DNA of 64,000 nt from Branchiostoma floridae (GCF_000003815.2 NC_049989.1:4619141-4683140); one strand, 5' to 3'. Counted from the first letter of the stretch, positions 30,201-40,468 are shown. Numbers and translations are program-made. The notes: a model not told the origin generated them from the sequence alone.

Positions 30201-33200
30201 TTGGACATTTCTTGCTAGGTGAAAACACATCTTGATTTAATGAGCTCAATGCAATCTCTTACAGCTGAATAGGTAACTATGTTCCTATAACAATTGTAGT
30301 CATTATAGAATGATTGATTAAGCCTGCATTACCATTGCTGGAATGACTACTAAAATATGGATGACTACATTTTTGTACATATGCTATTTCTATGGGATAC
30401 ATTTATTACAAAATGTTCTCAATCATATTAAGTGTGTAAATTTGATTCAACACATAAAGATCATGATGTAGCCACTTTAATGTTAGCATCCCTTTGAATG
30501 TACACACAAGCACCTGACAATACAACACCTGTGCTGAACCGAGCTGCTCTTTTATATCCATTGTGTCCCTTTTCATTGTCCCTTCAGCACTTGTTTTATG
30601 GTGTAAATCCTATGGACTGAGTACACAAAGCATCACAGTTGGATGCCTTATGTTCTCCCACTGTCATAGTGTGCCAATGTGGCAGGTTGATACAGATTAT
30701 TCAGTCACCCTGTATAAACTCCACACCGTCTGTCAGATTCTTTTCATTCCTTCTTGACAATGAATGATTACCTCCACGAAGAAAAGTTGTTATTCATTCT
30801 TCCCCCATGTGTATATCAAAGGGTAATACCTAAACATGATATGCAGTTTGCAGGTATGTCATATAGCTTGTTGAAAGTTACAGACACTCTTAGACTTCTG
30901 GATTATCGCTGTTGCTCCTGTTCTTTGCGCTTAGAAGGAAACATGTGCCAACGCCAGTCTCCAGTGTGCCCTTTTGTGTCCCGACCCTCTCCCCTCACCA
31001 GCACAGCACTAACCACAAAAGTACCCCATCGAGAGGCACTCAACCAGGAGCCTATACATCAAAGCAGTGCAGTCGGCCAGGACTAGAAAAGATCACCCTG
31101 CACAACTTTCACTACTGATGGCAGTAGTGGTGGGTTCAAACTACTCCATCTTATATGTACTATGAGGTCAAAGAACTTTTCAGACATTTTCAATAAATGG
31201 CTAACTCTAAGCCATTTTTTTTTCTAAAATCTGTCAGGAGAAAACAACTATTTTCACAGCTTCACAGTGGGCTGTACAGTTTTTCTTGGGTAGTATAGGG
31301 GAAACCGACAATTTTCCAGCTAAGTGGGCACGCTGTATGGCCGCCTTGTGGATGGAATACTGCACAAACCACTACAGGAAATGTCACATTTCCATGCCTG
31401 CAAGATTCTATAGTTTCTGCCCTGTCGGTGGAAAACCGACAAAATAACTACTTAATCTGTATACATTACTAAGTTAATATCTATACAACCAGTAACACAA
31501 CTAGAAGCTTTATAGCTTACAGAGAAGAGTAAAATCTTTGGCATTTGCTATAACTATGATTATGAACAGTTCGAATTTATCATTGAAGCATTGTTTAATA
31601 ATATTAGAACCAAAACACACATCTATCTTACTAGAACAGAGAACAATATTTTTTTAAAACTGCTATCATGTTCTAGGCTACTAGCCTCGTAGTACTATTG
31701 TCTATATTATATATAGCTAGTAGTTGTTATTGGTCACCATATATTGTATATTGTGCGGCTGTTGAGCAGTAAAGTTCATTTATTCATTCATATCTACCTG
31801 TACATTAAGGCTGATGTCATGCTAGGCGTAAGGATTACGCCTAAATGACTCACGCTGACATCATATTATATGAACATACATGAATAAATACATACCCAAG
31901 TCCGTGACTACTATACTATTAATCACTACCAACATAGTCATGTTACTATTGTTAGATATGAACCACAACCTTTATTTTAACATTACAACAATGGTAAAAA
32001 GTCAAAGACATACTATTATATGTTAATGAAGTAAAGATTCTATTTTAGTATTTTTACAATTTTACAAACCAATGATTCGTGACTCCCTTGAGATACTTGT
32101 GTGAAAGAATGATGGTATAACAATGAAGCTAATGATATGATTTCATGCTTTAGAAAAAATAATTAATCACCTATAACTGAATATGAGCCATCTGGGAAAA
32201 CTAGATCAAGGCCACTTGTCCTGGTGTAAGTGAGGCAAGCAATTTGAAACATTTTCAGTCATTCTCCGTTTAATAAATTCTTCTAGGCACAGTGAAACAA
32301 TGGAAAGTGGTCTACTTCTCGTATGCTTAGGGGAACACCCATCCAAATACTGTAGATTTATATATATTTACAGGGCTTAATTGCGCGGTAGGAGAGGGAA
32401 AGGAGGCCTAGATTTAGCAGTGTTTTAAAGTTCATGGCTGTGAAACAACTCTACAGTAAAGTAGAAAAACATTAGAAATACATACTACTCATGAACAAAA
32501 TAAAACTTCGTAAACATTTCATGATTTACAGTACATGTGTATACTTGAACTCATGAAACATTTAAGTACACTAGTAACACTACACTTTAGGCAGTACAAT
32601 GTAAAGTTTATGGAGCATAACTTTTCTGTTTTCAATTAAGATCAACATGTGTATCAATTTGTAACTTTCTCCAGTAAGTGAAAGTGGCCTGGAGGCATGT
32701 TCATGAACTGATACCCGTCTATCAAACTTTTGAACCAAAGAAAATGTCATGTATAATGTATAATCTGGGCTACCAGGTGACAAAGCTTGGCTCAGGATCA
32801 ACAGAACTCCACAAATCCACCATGGCTTAACCCCCAGTCCAACCTAGCAGTCTCACTAGTTGGTTTGTCAAAACATGGGACAAATATAGGAATGTTGGTA
32901 CAGGGCTGGCATCAACAAACTCCAGGTTAGGAAGCTGGCATTACTGGCTGGGTCTATGCCTTTGTTAGCACATGTGCTGGGCACGAACAGCCTGGCAAAA
33001 TGTACACGTTCAATATTTACCTTACAAGAGACCAGTGGGTAAAGTCTGGCAACTTTCTGTTGTTTTTGGTTGAGCCTCACTGCTTAACATCTAAGCTGAG
33101 ATAGGCGCTGTCTAAACCAGTGTGTGGCACCGCTAACGGGTTAAGATGTGGTGTAAAGTTGTAACAGGCTTTTCCTGTATTGGTGGGAATGTCCTTGGTG

Positions 33201-36200
33201 ATAAAATGGGGTCATTACAGCGAAGAATGTCTGTGTTTGCTCCAAAAGTAGTCACAGATGTTGAGACACAAACCCCAAATTTACACCTAGCGGAGCAGAT
33301 TAGCCTCTTGAAGTGCAAAAGAACAGACATTTTCTAGAGAAATTAAATATTAGCTCATCTGTGTTGGTAGAACTGACTCTAAAATAGAAATTTAGCCTAC
33401 TCAACCCATAAATGAATGGGACTTAATTAATTAAATTCATAAAGAACACTTCAATTAAAAAGTTACAAAAACAGATTTGGATAATTTCTCTCATATTGGG
33501 GTATGTACCTACATTGATTGAAACCAGCAGCCAAGCCCCTGTCCATTTAGTCTGATGTACTGTCTGAGGATCATAGGTTAATAGGTGCAGAGATATCCAA
33601 TCTCTCAAAACAGTACTCTTCTTAATGCAGTACAGACCCTGACAGTATCCAGGCACGTTCACTCTGAACACAGTGAAGCAGGTGGATCATTCCTAACCTA
33701 GAAATATTGTACTCAATACCATAACACCTGTTCACAATCTTTTTCTGGTGTACTTGATTTTAACTCTGTCTGGATATTCAAACATTTTTAGAATTCTAAC
33801 GCTGAAAAGCAGGAATTTGAAACCTTATGATTTCTGATGAACTATTCCTCATACATACATGTAATTGAGGGGAAAATGCACAGACATGCCTATACATAAT
33901 CAAGAATGTCCTTGACATAACCAATGGTTTCCACCCCTTTGTCAGGATCTCCTTCAAAACAAACTGATACGTCAGGGAGAAAGAAGCTGAATTTACAAGT
34001 ATTCTTACATTTCAAAACTGTACAAGATTGTGAAAAGACCTTATGCACTTTCACCTAAATGAAAAATTAATAATTAAAAGGCATAGCATTATTATCAACA
34101 CCGGAATATCGTAGAGTTATTCTTCCCTTTTCTTCAATAAGAAAATTTCAAGTACACCAAATACACCAAAGGGAAGCATTGTTATATCATGTGTATGTGA
34201 CTATTGATACTAACACTAGTAGTAGTACATGCCTGCCAACTTGCACACTGCGGCAGTGCCCCAAACCTGTCCAACCAGTTTTTATTGTTCTAACTCTGAC
34301 GTGTGTCTGGAGACAAAGCTGTCTCGTGCATATGTAAGCCTGGATTTCAGATGCTAATCTGTGTTCTAGGTGACATGTCTTATCTTTGCGTGCAGGACTT
34401 CCAGTATGGGGAGATGTGCTGAATAACATTTCCTGTGGGGGACTTAATATTTCCTGAAGGAAGCCATTAAGATGTGTGGTTGTTGACAACAGCACATGAT
34501 TGATTGTGCTTGATAAATGAATTAAAATTTGATGTTAACTGCTTCTAAGCCTTAGACAACTTCATTAGATGAAGAAGACTTCATTAGATGAAGGTGACAT
34601 GTTTGGGATGTTGGACAGTGATATAAAAAGTAAAAGAGCACATACCCTTTTGTCCTTCTTGTATCGCATGCTGCCACTCCTCTTTAGCGTGCCGGTGTGC
34701 ACAGGGGACTGCTCCGCTGGGGTCTCCGCTTCGCTGCCCGTACGCGAGGTAAGCTCGCTCAACTCCGGGATCGGCTGCACCTTGAGATTGACGGCATCCC
34801 CAGACTTCTTGATCATCTCCACGACCTCGTCTCGCGTGCACTGCTCCACGTTCACCCCGTTCACTTCCACGAGCCGGTCCCCAGGGAGGAGGCCAGTCAG
34901 GTTGTTCTTCGCAAAGGTCGGCTCGGCGAAGTGCACAACCTTCTGTAGCTCCTTGTTATCGTAGGTTCTTTCTACGATCACGCCCCTCCGCAGAGAGAAA
35001 CCGAAATCTCCCGTCGGTTGTCGGTTGATGTTGATGTCCCGCGACCGAGGTGGTTTGGGCGGGGCTACTGCGGGCAGCCGGAGATCAGCGTTGAAAGTTT
35101 TCTCGCCCAATGTCGGAAACAGCGGTACCTCTGCCTGGGCTGCTCTCGGACTGGTTATCTTCTTGCGAGGAGGAGCCTCCAATGGCTGCTCCTCGTCTCC
35201 TGAGAACAAATTCTCATTCATTACCGTATTCCGAGCCAAAGTGTGGGTGTCGTCGAGAGATGCCGAGATTCGCATCTTATCCGCTTTTCCAAAACTTGAC
35301 TTAAGAATTCCTTTCTTTGGTCGTGCTGCGGGTTTCGGAGGAACGGGGGGTCGGTTTTCAGAACTGCGGCGGGGCGGAACTGGTGCTGCCGTAGCCCCTT
35401 CGAGAGCCTCCCCTGGGAACTGACCAGACCCCCGCCCCATGGAACTGAGACTGGACGTCTCGCTGCTGTCGCTCGCCTGTGTCGCCATTGGCTGGTTCTC
35501 CAGCGAATCTGTGTCGGGCTGGTGTTTCTTACGCCGTGTGAGAGATACGTTAAAAATTCCTCGCTTCAGAGCAGATTCCTCCAGTTGAGCCAGTTCCTCG
35601 TGGCTCATACCAGAGTGGTCCTGATGGAATGAGGAAAAGACAACATTTGAGAACTACCCAATACTAAACACCTTGAAAAAAGGAAGACAAAACGAAGTTA
35701 TACAATACTTCCTGCACAGAAGTTCCTCTTCACAAAGGCATGCATTAATCTATCGTCATGATTCCTGCCTAAAAAAACTAAGATTTCTTCCCAACTATAC
35801 AAGGCCTCTACATACTTTACCTGAGGTTGCCTCTATCCATTATGTACAGTGCATTTTCTTTCCATCTACTTCCATTATGTGCATTCATTCGGCATGCATG
35901 GGTTTGTGTTATTGGTAAGAGGCATGCATCTGAAACCTGTAGTTGATTGTTGTGAACAAGACTTGAAGAAGGACAATCACTACCACTGCATAACAATACC
36001 ATGCATGAAGGCTGATCAATAGCCTTGCCATCTGTCCAAACCTCCCCCTCCCTCCCTCCATTGATTCTGTATACGTATCACAGGGTTTAGGATTAGGACG
36101 AATTGTCAGAAAATCAAGGTTAGATTTAGAGTAAAAAGAAAGAAAGCAGCACAGTACCCTTCGTTCTCCCCTTGAGAAGAACTGTGAAGAATACGAAAAC

Positions 36201-36726
36201 AAAAAAAAAGAAAGCGAAGTCATTCATATTCTTACATAACCATAGTGTCCTTCTGACAGTAATTATTTACTGAGACCGGCATAATTACAAAGCTTACAAA
36301 GATTTGCTAAACAACGGTATTTATCCTCTGTATTGCATGCAGACTTGTTTTCAGCTGATTTCTACGTTTCGAGGACTTGTTTATGAAATGTACACCTTGT
36401 TGTGCGGTAATACGTTTCAATCGGATACCATTTGGTAGGGCGTTCTCACGGGTAAACGTTTTGACATTAATGCTCACTCGTGTGTGTGTGTGGCACGGAT
36501 TTCACCAAAAATATCTCACTAAATTGCATATTTTGGACCCATGCCATACGATCACTGGATACAAATGATCAGTACCTGACATGCAGAGTGTAAGATTTCA
36601 GACAACTCGCCTAGGCGTCACACCTACCTTGTGTTTCTTCTCCTTTTTCTCCTTCTTGTCTTTCTTCTCCTTCTTGCGCTCCTCCTTTGACTCTTTATCC
36701 TTGTCTTTCTTCTTGCGTGAAAACAT
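1..36726 (-). CDS. MYO18A: Unconventional myosin XVIIIA (MYO18A), 5' part, nine exons; runs off the left edge
   Basis: Gene-level entry. Nine exons with consensus splice sites and matching phases join to 779 codons: 36726-36628, 35620-34646, 4038-3844, 3473-3297, 2517-2307, 1948-1806, 1375-1217, 807-663 and 233-1. Order of parts: Lys/Glu-rich N-terminus (residues 1-33), a linker with Pro-rich SH3-ligand-like stretches, a PDZ domain (about 232-317), then the myosin head. The head shows a P-loop GSSGSGKT (about 523-530) in place of the usual GESGAGKT, and a switch-I NNNATRY. Both are typical of class XVIII, known as a very weak or non-ATPase actin-binding scaffold that links the Golgi (through GOLPH3) to actin. 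KE-rich plus PDZ identifies the long alpha-type isoform. The rest of the motor, IQ and coiled-coil parts lie outside the window. Recognition is by remembered resemblance to vertebrate MYO18A; I am confident of the family. Confidence 0.95.
663..807 (-). CDS. MYO18A: MYO18A exon 8: motor domain
   Basis: The exon is 145 nt (phase 0 to 1), acceptor TTGTACAG/ACT, donor AAAG/GTTAGC. Encodes [17 protein letters not shown] and [15 protein letters not shown], the conserved relay/helix region, closely like vertebrate MYO18A. Confidence 0.92.
1217..1375 (-). CDS. MYO18A: MYO18A exon 7: motor domain
   Basis: Fifty-three codons, phase 0 to 0, acceptor CTGCAG/ACC, donor AGG/GTGAGT. Contains [15 protein letters not shown] and [12 protein letters not shown], matching the loop-1/FxxFY segment of the myosin head. 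Confidence 0.92.
1806..1948 (-). CDS. MYO18A: MYO18A exon 6: switch-I region
   Basis: The exon is 143 nt (phase 1 to 0), acceptor ATCACAG/TTG, donor CAG/GTAAGC. Encodes [17 protein letters not shown], then the switch-I equivalent NNNATRYAH, then [15 protein letters not shown]. The canonical NxNSSRFGK is diverged in the way known for class XVIII. Confidence 0.92.
2307..2517 (-). CDS. MYO18A: MYO18A exon 5: P-loop exon
   Basis: The exon is 211 nt (phase 0 to 1), acceptor TGCTCCAG/GTG, donor ACAG/GTGGGT. Encodes [18 protein letters not shown] and the P-loop [13 protein letters not shown]. The canonical myosin Glu and Ala are replaced by Ser, as in vertebrate MYO18A. The first 11 codons and the acceptor are repeated twice more upstream (see the repeat at 2490-2960). 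Confidence 0.93.
2490..2960 (-). repeat. Three tandem copies (~159 bp) spanning a MYO18A splice acceptor and exon start
   Basis: Copy 1 includes the true acceptor of exon 5. Copies 2 (about 2641-2799) and 3 (about 2800-2957) repeat the acceptor and the codons VIQMFKGC[K/E]QE, then run into intron-like sequence. Each copy also carries the same intron tail (tagctgaaatat..., then ...gacaaagggatctccat). The copies are clearly homologous but diverged. Confidence 0.9.
3297..3473 (-). CDS. MYO18A: MYO18A exon 4: motor domain
   Basis: Fifty-nine codons, phase 0 to 0, acceptor CCACAG/GCA, donor AAG/GTACGA. Contains [20 protein letters not shown] and [15 protein letters not shown], the conserved start of the myosin head. 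Here the family has [13 protein letters not shown] followed by the TYAG motif. Confidence 0.93.
3844..4038 (-). CDS. MYO18A: MYO18A exon 3: start of motor region (SH3-like N-terminal part)
   Basis: Sixty-five codons, phase 0 to 0, acceptor TTGCCCAG/GCT, donor AAA/GTAAGT. Contains [30 protein letters not shown] and DDVEK, matching the MYO18A segment between PDZ and head. A partial copy of its acceptor side lies about 69 bp upstream (4100-4163). Confidence 0.93.
4030..4165 (-). repeat. Tandem duplicate (~69 bp unit) of the MYO18A exon 3 acceptor junction
   Basis: Bases about 4030-4098 (first exon bases plus upstream intron) are repeated at about 4100-4163. Both contain a form of atttagcctg, acattcat and ggttatgattttac. 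The extra copy keeps an AG acceptor followed by GCTAAAT. Confidence 0.8.
6899..7115. repeat. Two-copy tandem repeat, unit about 108 bp
   Basis: Both copies run gtttactctggcc(t/c)agt..., ...caagtttgacacta..., ...aaagtttccaatagttta. Copy 1 is about 6899-7005 and copy 2 about 7006-7115, with small indels. Non-coding, within the large intron. Confidence 0.8.
15362..15390. repeat. (TTGAT)n microsatellite
   Basis: About five uninterrupted pentamer units (ttgat) in the MYO18A intron. Confidence 0.85.
18919..19236 (+). mobile_element. 3' end of a non-LTR (CR1/Jockey-like) retrotransposon
   Basis: The frame from 18927 reads [17 protein letters not shown], then SLSKFKTEL and a stop near 19047. FFPRTI-x-WN followed by LxxFK is the characteristic C-terminus of LINE reverse transcriptases. 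A non-coding 3' tail follows, ending in a (GAT)n run at about 19226-19240. The element is 5'-truncated, as is usual for LINE insertions. Clade assignment is uncertain. Confidence 0.75.
20399..20419. repeat. (AAAAC)n microsatellite
   Basis: Four units of acaaa in a row, within the MYO18A intron. Confidence 0.7.
21224..21323. other. Assembly gap (100 N)
   Basis: Exactly 100 undetermined bases, the usual placeholder for a gap of unknown size. Open frames that run through it are artefacts. Confidence 0.99.
22809..22966. mobile_element. MITE-like element, TIR family ctccaagcagagg, copy 1
   Basis: The left end tactctccaagcagaggttg and the right end (tctctgcttgggaagta) are imperfect inverted repeats about 37 bp long. 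The arms continue inward with ggggaaaa / ttttcccc. No coding capacity. Confidence 0.75.
22991..23105. mobile_element. Short inverted-repeat element, ends ggtatccagcc
   Basis: The arm 22991-23017 (tatccagccatattatagctc within it) is nearly the reverse complement of 23079-23105. The loop is about 60 bp. It is a MITE-like fold-back with no ORF. Confidence 0.75.
23160..23470. repeat. Direct repeats flanking the element at 23224-23398
   Basis: About 50 bp containing ggcatgaggaagg(a)agtgtcctgatc and tgttgacaggcc occur at 23177-23215 and again at 23422-23461, on either side of the inverted-repeat element. Confidence 0.75.
23224..23398. mobile_element. MITE-like element, ends aatctccaagcagat
   Basis: The arm 23225-23270, which includes gcataagatagtatcaaa, is mirrored by 23354-23397, so the arms are about 45 bp. 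It is related at the tips to the neighbouring ctccaagcagagg family. Confidence 0.8.
23605..23776. mobile_element. MITE-like element, TIR family ctccaagcagagg, copy 2
   Basis: Arms 23605-23640 and 23741-23776 are inverted repeats (cagaggctgatggggaaaac and its counterpart). Inside them, tttccttata motifs recur in both orientations. The element is bracketed by direct repeats of about 22 bp ending ttctccattc (23581-23602 and 23793-23814). Confidence 0.8.
25449..25500. repeat. (GGAT)n-rich simple sequence
   Basis: Interrupted runs of ggatggatgg and related tetramers. Non-coding. Confidence 0.7.
26692..26898. mobile_element. MITE-like element with nested inverted repeats
   Basis: Ends ggtagttcacc and ggtgaactag are inverted. 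The centre (26766-26794 versus 26800-26831) is a second long inverted repeat containing ggtttcaaattgcaatatt. No ORF. Confidence 0.65.
29549..29890. repeat. Two-copy tandem repeat, unit about 170 bp
   Basis: Copy 1 starts cagacatttatagacatc at 29549 and copy 2 cagacatttagacatttt at 29719. Both share gcgtgaaaaac(t/g)tagtttacg, cgtcacgagttt and ccagaagttcagaagctttt. Each copy carries a CRE-like GCGTCACG or ACGTCACG. Confidence 0.85.
31735..31795 (+). mobile_element. Possible LINE 3' tail with ATTC repeats
   Basis: The sequence gtgcggctgttgagcagtaa followed by (attc)n looks like a retroelement 3' terminus with a microsatellite tail. No coding part remains. Confidence 0.35.
34646..35620 (-). CDS. 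MYO18A: MYO18A exon 2: linker and PDZ domain
   Basis: The exon has 325 codons, phase 0 to 0. The acceptor is ...CCATCAG before GACCAC and the donor is AGG/GTATGT at 34645. It opens [15 protein letters not shown], like the vertebrate MSAAELRSLEE segment. The middle is low-complexity, with Pro-rich motifs RPPVPPKP and APPKPPRSR that fit PxxPx[KR] SH3 ligands. The PDZ part starts at [12 protein letters not shown] and includes [20 protein letters not shown] and [13 protein letters not shown], ending near PIPELSEL. A shorter product could begin at the ATG at 35608. Confidence 0.93.
35621..36627 (-). other. MYO18A intron 1
   Basis: About 1 kb between the KE-rich exon and the PDZ exon, with a GTAGGT donor and a CATCAG acceptor. 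Nothing else was recognised in it. Confidence 0.85.
36628..36726 (-). CDS. MYO18A: MYO18A exon 1: KE-rich N-terminus with start codon
   Basis: Thirty-three codons starting [17 protein letters not shown] and continuing almost purely Lys/Glu/Asp, then an AAG/GTAGGT donor at 36627. Phase 0 joins exon 2 exactly. Vertebrate MYO18A alpha begins with the same kind of basic-acidic KE tract (MFNLMKKDKDK). The ATG is at 36726. An off-frame Arg-rich reading of the same DNA is spurious. Confidence 0.9.
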
Positions 36727-37180
36727 GGCGAATCACTCCCCTGACTGGAATCTTTACTTGAAATAATTGCAGCACACCTAGTCCCCCGAGGCGGTGGATA
36801 GACAGAGGAAGCGCTCAGGTATAGCGCACAAGATGTGAGACCGCACCGACAAGTCAAGGGTCACTTCGGGGCTCGCTGTGCCCGGGAGTCCCAGGGCGGT
36901 GTACGTCACGAAACAACCGTGTCAGCAATTATCAACCCGACTTTTACATCGGTTACAGTAACCCCGACGGTTGAGAAGGGGTGATCACGCCAGTTGGGGA
37001 GGCGATCGGACTGTTTTCCCAGCTTTTCTTCGGTTTCAACATTCAAAATGGCGCTCGAACATCCGGGGTATTGTAGCAGGTGCAAGGGTCAGATTACGGA
37101 ATCTGCCATTTTTCCCCAGGGGAGGAAAAACTGGGTTTGCGGCCGCAATATTACAGAATAAAAGATTTCCCTTGAAATAT
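36727..37180 (-). promoter_or_regulatory. MYO18A upstream region, CpG-containing, with CRE-like half site
   Basis: Immediately upstream of the MYO18A start codon and richer in CpG than the surroundings. It contains TGACGTA (minus strand, 36902-36908) and a YY1-like AAATGGCGC near 37046-37055. The transcription start is not determinable by eye. Confidence 0.45.
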
Positions 37181-37292
37181 TTCTAACCAGTATAAGAGAA
37201 GATTTCTGGACCAAAATGACATTACGACGGCGTTATTCTTTCAAAGATAACAATGGCATATTTTGACCAATATGTCACCGAACGGGTGAAAT

Positions 37293-37345
37293 ATGACGTC
37301 AGTTTCTAAGATGATGCCAACCCGTTACGAGAAACCGACGTCATG
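37293..37345. promoter_or_regulatory. Pair of CRE-like sites in an inverted repeat
   Basis: A perfect TGACGTCA lies at 37294-37301. A second, GACGTCAT, lies at 37337-37344. They sit in inverted arms (tgacgtcagtttc / gaaaccgacgtca). The location is 570-620 bp upstream of the MYO18A ATG. Confidence 0.45.
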
Positions 37346-40300
37346 TCTTCCCAGTAGCCTTTATTAGATCAAGAAGGTCCTTCATAAATCGATTGTGTGT
37401 CTCGTCTCTGGAGAACCGTTTCAAATCCCTACCTGTCATTCGCCCACACACCACCTAATGTGTTGAGAGGACCTCTTGCGACAAGGTTCATTACTGCATC
37501 AAATCACACTGGTTTCGATTACCTTACCTGAATTTACCTGATGAATTCATGACCTTTACAATAATAACTGACCCCCATAGCAGGCTCTCTGTGCCTTTTT
37601 TTCGTCTTTTTGGGCTCATGACACACGGATAGGTATGGGAAACATAGGAATCGTAAACGCGTAATTAAGATTGACGACCCGTAAGACAGTCCCTTTTTAT
37701 ATAAACTTCCTGTAGCACCGAAATAGAAAGTCATAAAACATGTAATATATCGGTAAAAGAATCGATAGATGGATAGATAGACGCTTGCGTCATCACGCGA
37801 GTGAGTTTGCCTTACTCTGACAGGAGCTGAGATATATGCGCCTGTGATGCAGGTTTGTTTCATAAATTATGAATCAATCAAGAGATTGATTACATGCAGC
37901 ACTTTGACAGGGAACACACTGCACTAACCAACGTCACAGAAGCTGGAACATGAAAGCCTGGACGCCTTGATTTTTTTCACAGACCTACCGTTACATGATA
38001 TTCTTTAGTATGCAAACCTGCCGATTTGATCGTTTTCCCTGTATTGTAGATATTCAACAGTACAAGGTACCTGCAAAAATATAGAAGAACTTCTCAGCAA
38101 CATTGTCGAAGGTATTTGAGTATCGAGTTCCAAGTGACCTTAAATAAGGTAGGTACAATGCTTTTTGCTGTTTTTTATAGCATATCTGGGTCATATTATT
38201 ACTTCTCGGTACTATATAAAACATCATGAGATGTGGTCGTGAATCCGAAGTTCCAAACAGCGACGGAAACAATTTCCTTCGTTTCAGGTTTTGGCCTTGT
38301 AGCTGTCCTTGGTGCTGACTTAGTACTCTCTAAGCAGAGGTTACACTCTGGCTGGTTTTGAACGTTTTGCAAGGCGGCTTTGTCGGACTTTCTATCTTGT
38401 CAGGTTTCTTTTTGTCACATTTCGCTTGGCCAAAAACGCCAAAAAACGTATGACCCCCACCCGGAGAATACTGATTCAGCGGTCATTTATGTGTGTTACG
38501 TTAAATGCAGAATTGAAAAAACAGTTGAGCTGCAGTACCTAGAAACCCGAGCATAGACTTGCTTTTTGTCATAACCCATGATATCATCTAACACATCATT
38601 ATTGTATCAACAAAACGAAAGCTGAAGTTTTTAACGATAGAAGCCTGAATGGAAACATATCATATTGGGCGAACGCTAACAAAACATGGTCTTGTTTCTC
38701 CTTCAGCGTAGGCGGCATGTCTCTCACAGAAAATCTTTTATAACATTAGCTGCTATGATTGTTATAAGATCATCCATATCAAGGCCGTGTTGAAAGCTGA
38801 CGACACAATAAGATTCTCATCGATTCGACCAGTTTGATTCTATTACATAACTGCAGTTGATTGCGTAATTGACGAAACGAGTGGAAGGTTACCCTTTTAG
38901 GAAGTTCATTATGAAAACGTGTCCATAATCTGCGTGATTTCAACTTCTCTGGCCCTCGGGAGAGTTCAACTTCTTTATCTTCGTTTTCCAAACCTAGATC
39001 TGTCTTACATAGATGTGACTGCTGAAATTCTCAATGTAAGCGCTAGGCAAAGGGAATGGTCTCCATGTGCTGGAATAGAGTGAGAAAAATTAGGGATATC
39101 CAGTATAAAGTATCAATTATGGCAAATGATTCTGATCAGCTGAATAGAGAAGAACAGCAATGGATGGTGTCGCTAGACGCAACCCACGACTAGTACACCC
39201 TACCTTCTCCAACAAAAACCCACGCACATGTTGTATACACATGTAGTAGGTTCTACATGGTCCATCATAATCGGTTGTTCTCGGTTATGCAAAAGTTTTC
39301 TTTCTAGTTCCAGTGCGCTGTGTATGCGTGTAACTGAATGTATTATCGCTGTTGTGTCGGCAGCTCCACTAGTGCAGTACCCGCATCGCGTGATGTGAAC
39401 AGAGACAACCACTTCCCTACTGTCACCGTAACTTATGGTGCGGGCTCAGGTTCCGGGATGGCTGAACAGATGCTCTGTCGAAACGACTCTCTTGTTCATG
39501 ATTTATTGGCCCGAGATAAAGGCCTGTACTTTGTAACTGAACATCCAATATGTCTCCCAGGGCCATCAATTAGACATAGATCATGGACGTCATTGGTGAC
39601 CAGAGATTGCAGCTTACAGTTTATTATTTATTCCCATCGTTTTGTCTCACAACAACGACAGAATTTCATCTTATTTCATTTTATTTAGAACATTGGACTG
39701 TCAGGATCTGCTTTAATGTCTGCCTTGAATGACAGGTCATACTTGAAAGACTCTATCTAGTGTGCCTCACCGGTGAAAGAGCCGGACGCATGATGATGAT
39801 GATGATTGGAACTTTGTTTGCGGAATGCATAATTTTCTCGTTTGAGTTGAATTTGAATCACACGAACGTACAGACGTACCCGCTAACGTTGTCAAGCAGC
39901 GTTCGTGTGATTTATTCACACAAAACGTTTATATCACCCATGGTTCTGGCTTCAATCGCGGAACATCTTTCCATCTAAATTTTCCTGTACGAACATATCC
40001 GAGATAAACCAGAGCTCTTCCAATTATGATTTGTGTACGATCATGAAGAAGTCCAGGCTAATTGCCTATAGGTAGGCCATAAAGCGAACCCATGTGTGCC
40101 TCTAGCCAGGGATTTACTGACTGGATCAACCACGATTTCTGACGGAAGTGGAACCGTCGTTCGTTTCCTAAAATTGATAACTTGATTTGACCCTTAATCT
40201 ATCATGCTCTAATCTCGTCTCATGTAAATCCACATGCATTATTGATGAGGAAAAATATCTAAATTTATCACAGGTATTTCTGCGTGCTTGATGACACAGC

Positions 40301-40468
40301 GTGCCAGGAGAGCACTGCGGTCCTGGGGACGAGGACTACACGGAAGCTCAACGACAAGCTGAAAACTTTGCCATATGCAACAAAAACACTGCATTCATAC
40401 AAATCCAGGAGTAAACAGCATCTCAGCGACAGCAAACCGGTTTGACCGTTTGTACGAGAACCAGGACC
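37346..40468. other. Intergenic region between MYO18A and HHAT
   Basis: Divergent gene spacer. Apart from the solo element end at 38324, it holds only a short (GAT)n run at 39791-39808 preceded by a LINE-tail-like stretch. No exon was recognised. Confidence 0.6.
38324..38345. mobile_element. Solo end of the ctccaagcagagg MITE family
   Basis: The sequence tactctctaagcagaggtta matches the terminal repeats at 22809 and 23605, but no second arm was found nearby. Probably a remnant. Confidence 0.5.

Larger units (their letters stand above)
4039..34645 (-). other. 30.6-kb MYO18A intron between PDZ and motor exons
   Basis: No second gene could be recognised on either strand. The intron holds short tandem duplications, simple repeats, inverted-repeat elements, a LINE remnant and the assembly gap, listed separately. 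Vertebrate MYO18A has its beta-isoform promoter between PDZ and motor exons, so an alternative first exon could lie here, but none was identified. Confidence 0.7.

Noticed and set aside
31820-31865. Short hairpin (taggcgtaaggattacgccta)
   Set aside because: A single small palindrome without element boundaries or copies nearby; too little to annotate.
34569-35423. Plus-strand ORFs opposite the PDZ exon
   Set aside because: Antisense shadows of the 325-codon MYO18A exon.
36624-36857. Arg-rich minus-strand ORF over MYO18A exon 1
   Set aside because: It is an off-frame reading of the Lys/Glu-rich exon. The KE frame has the correct start, donor and family match.
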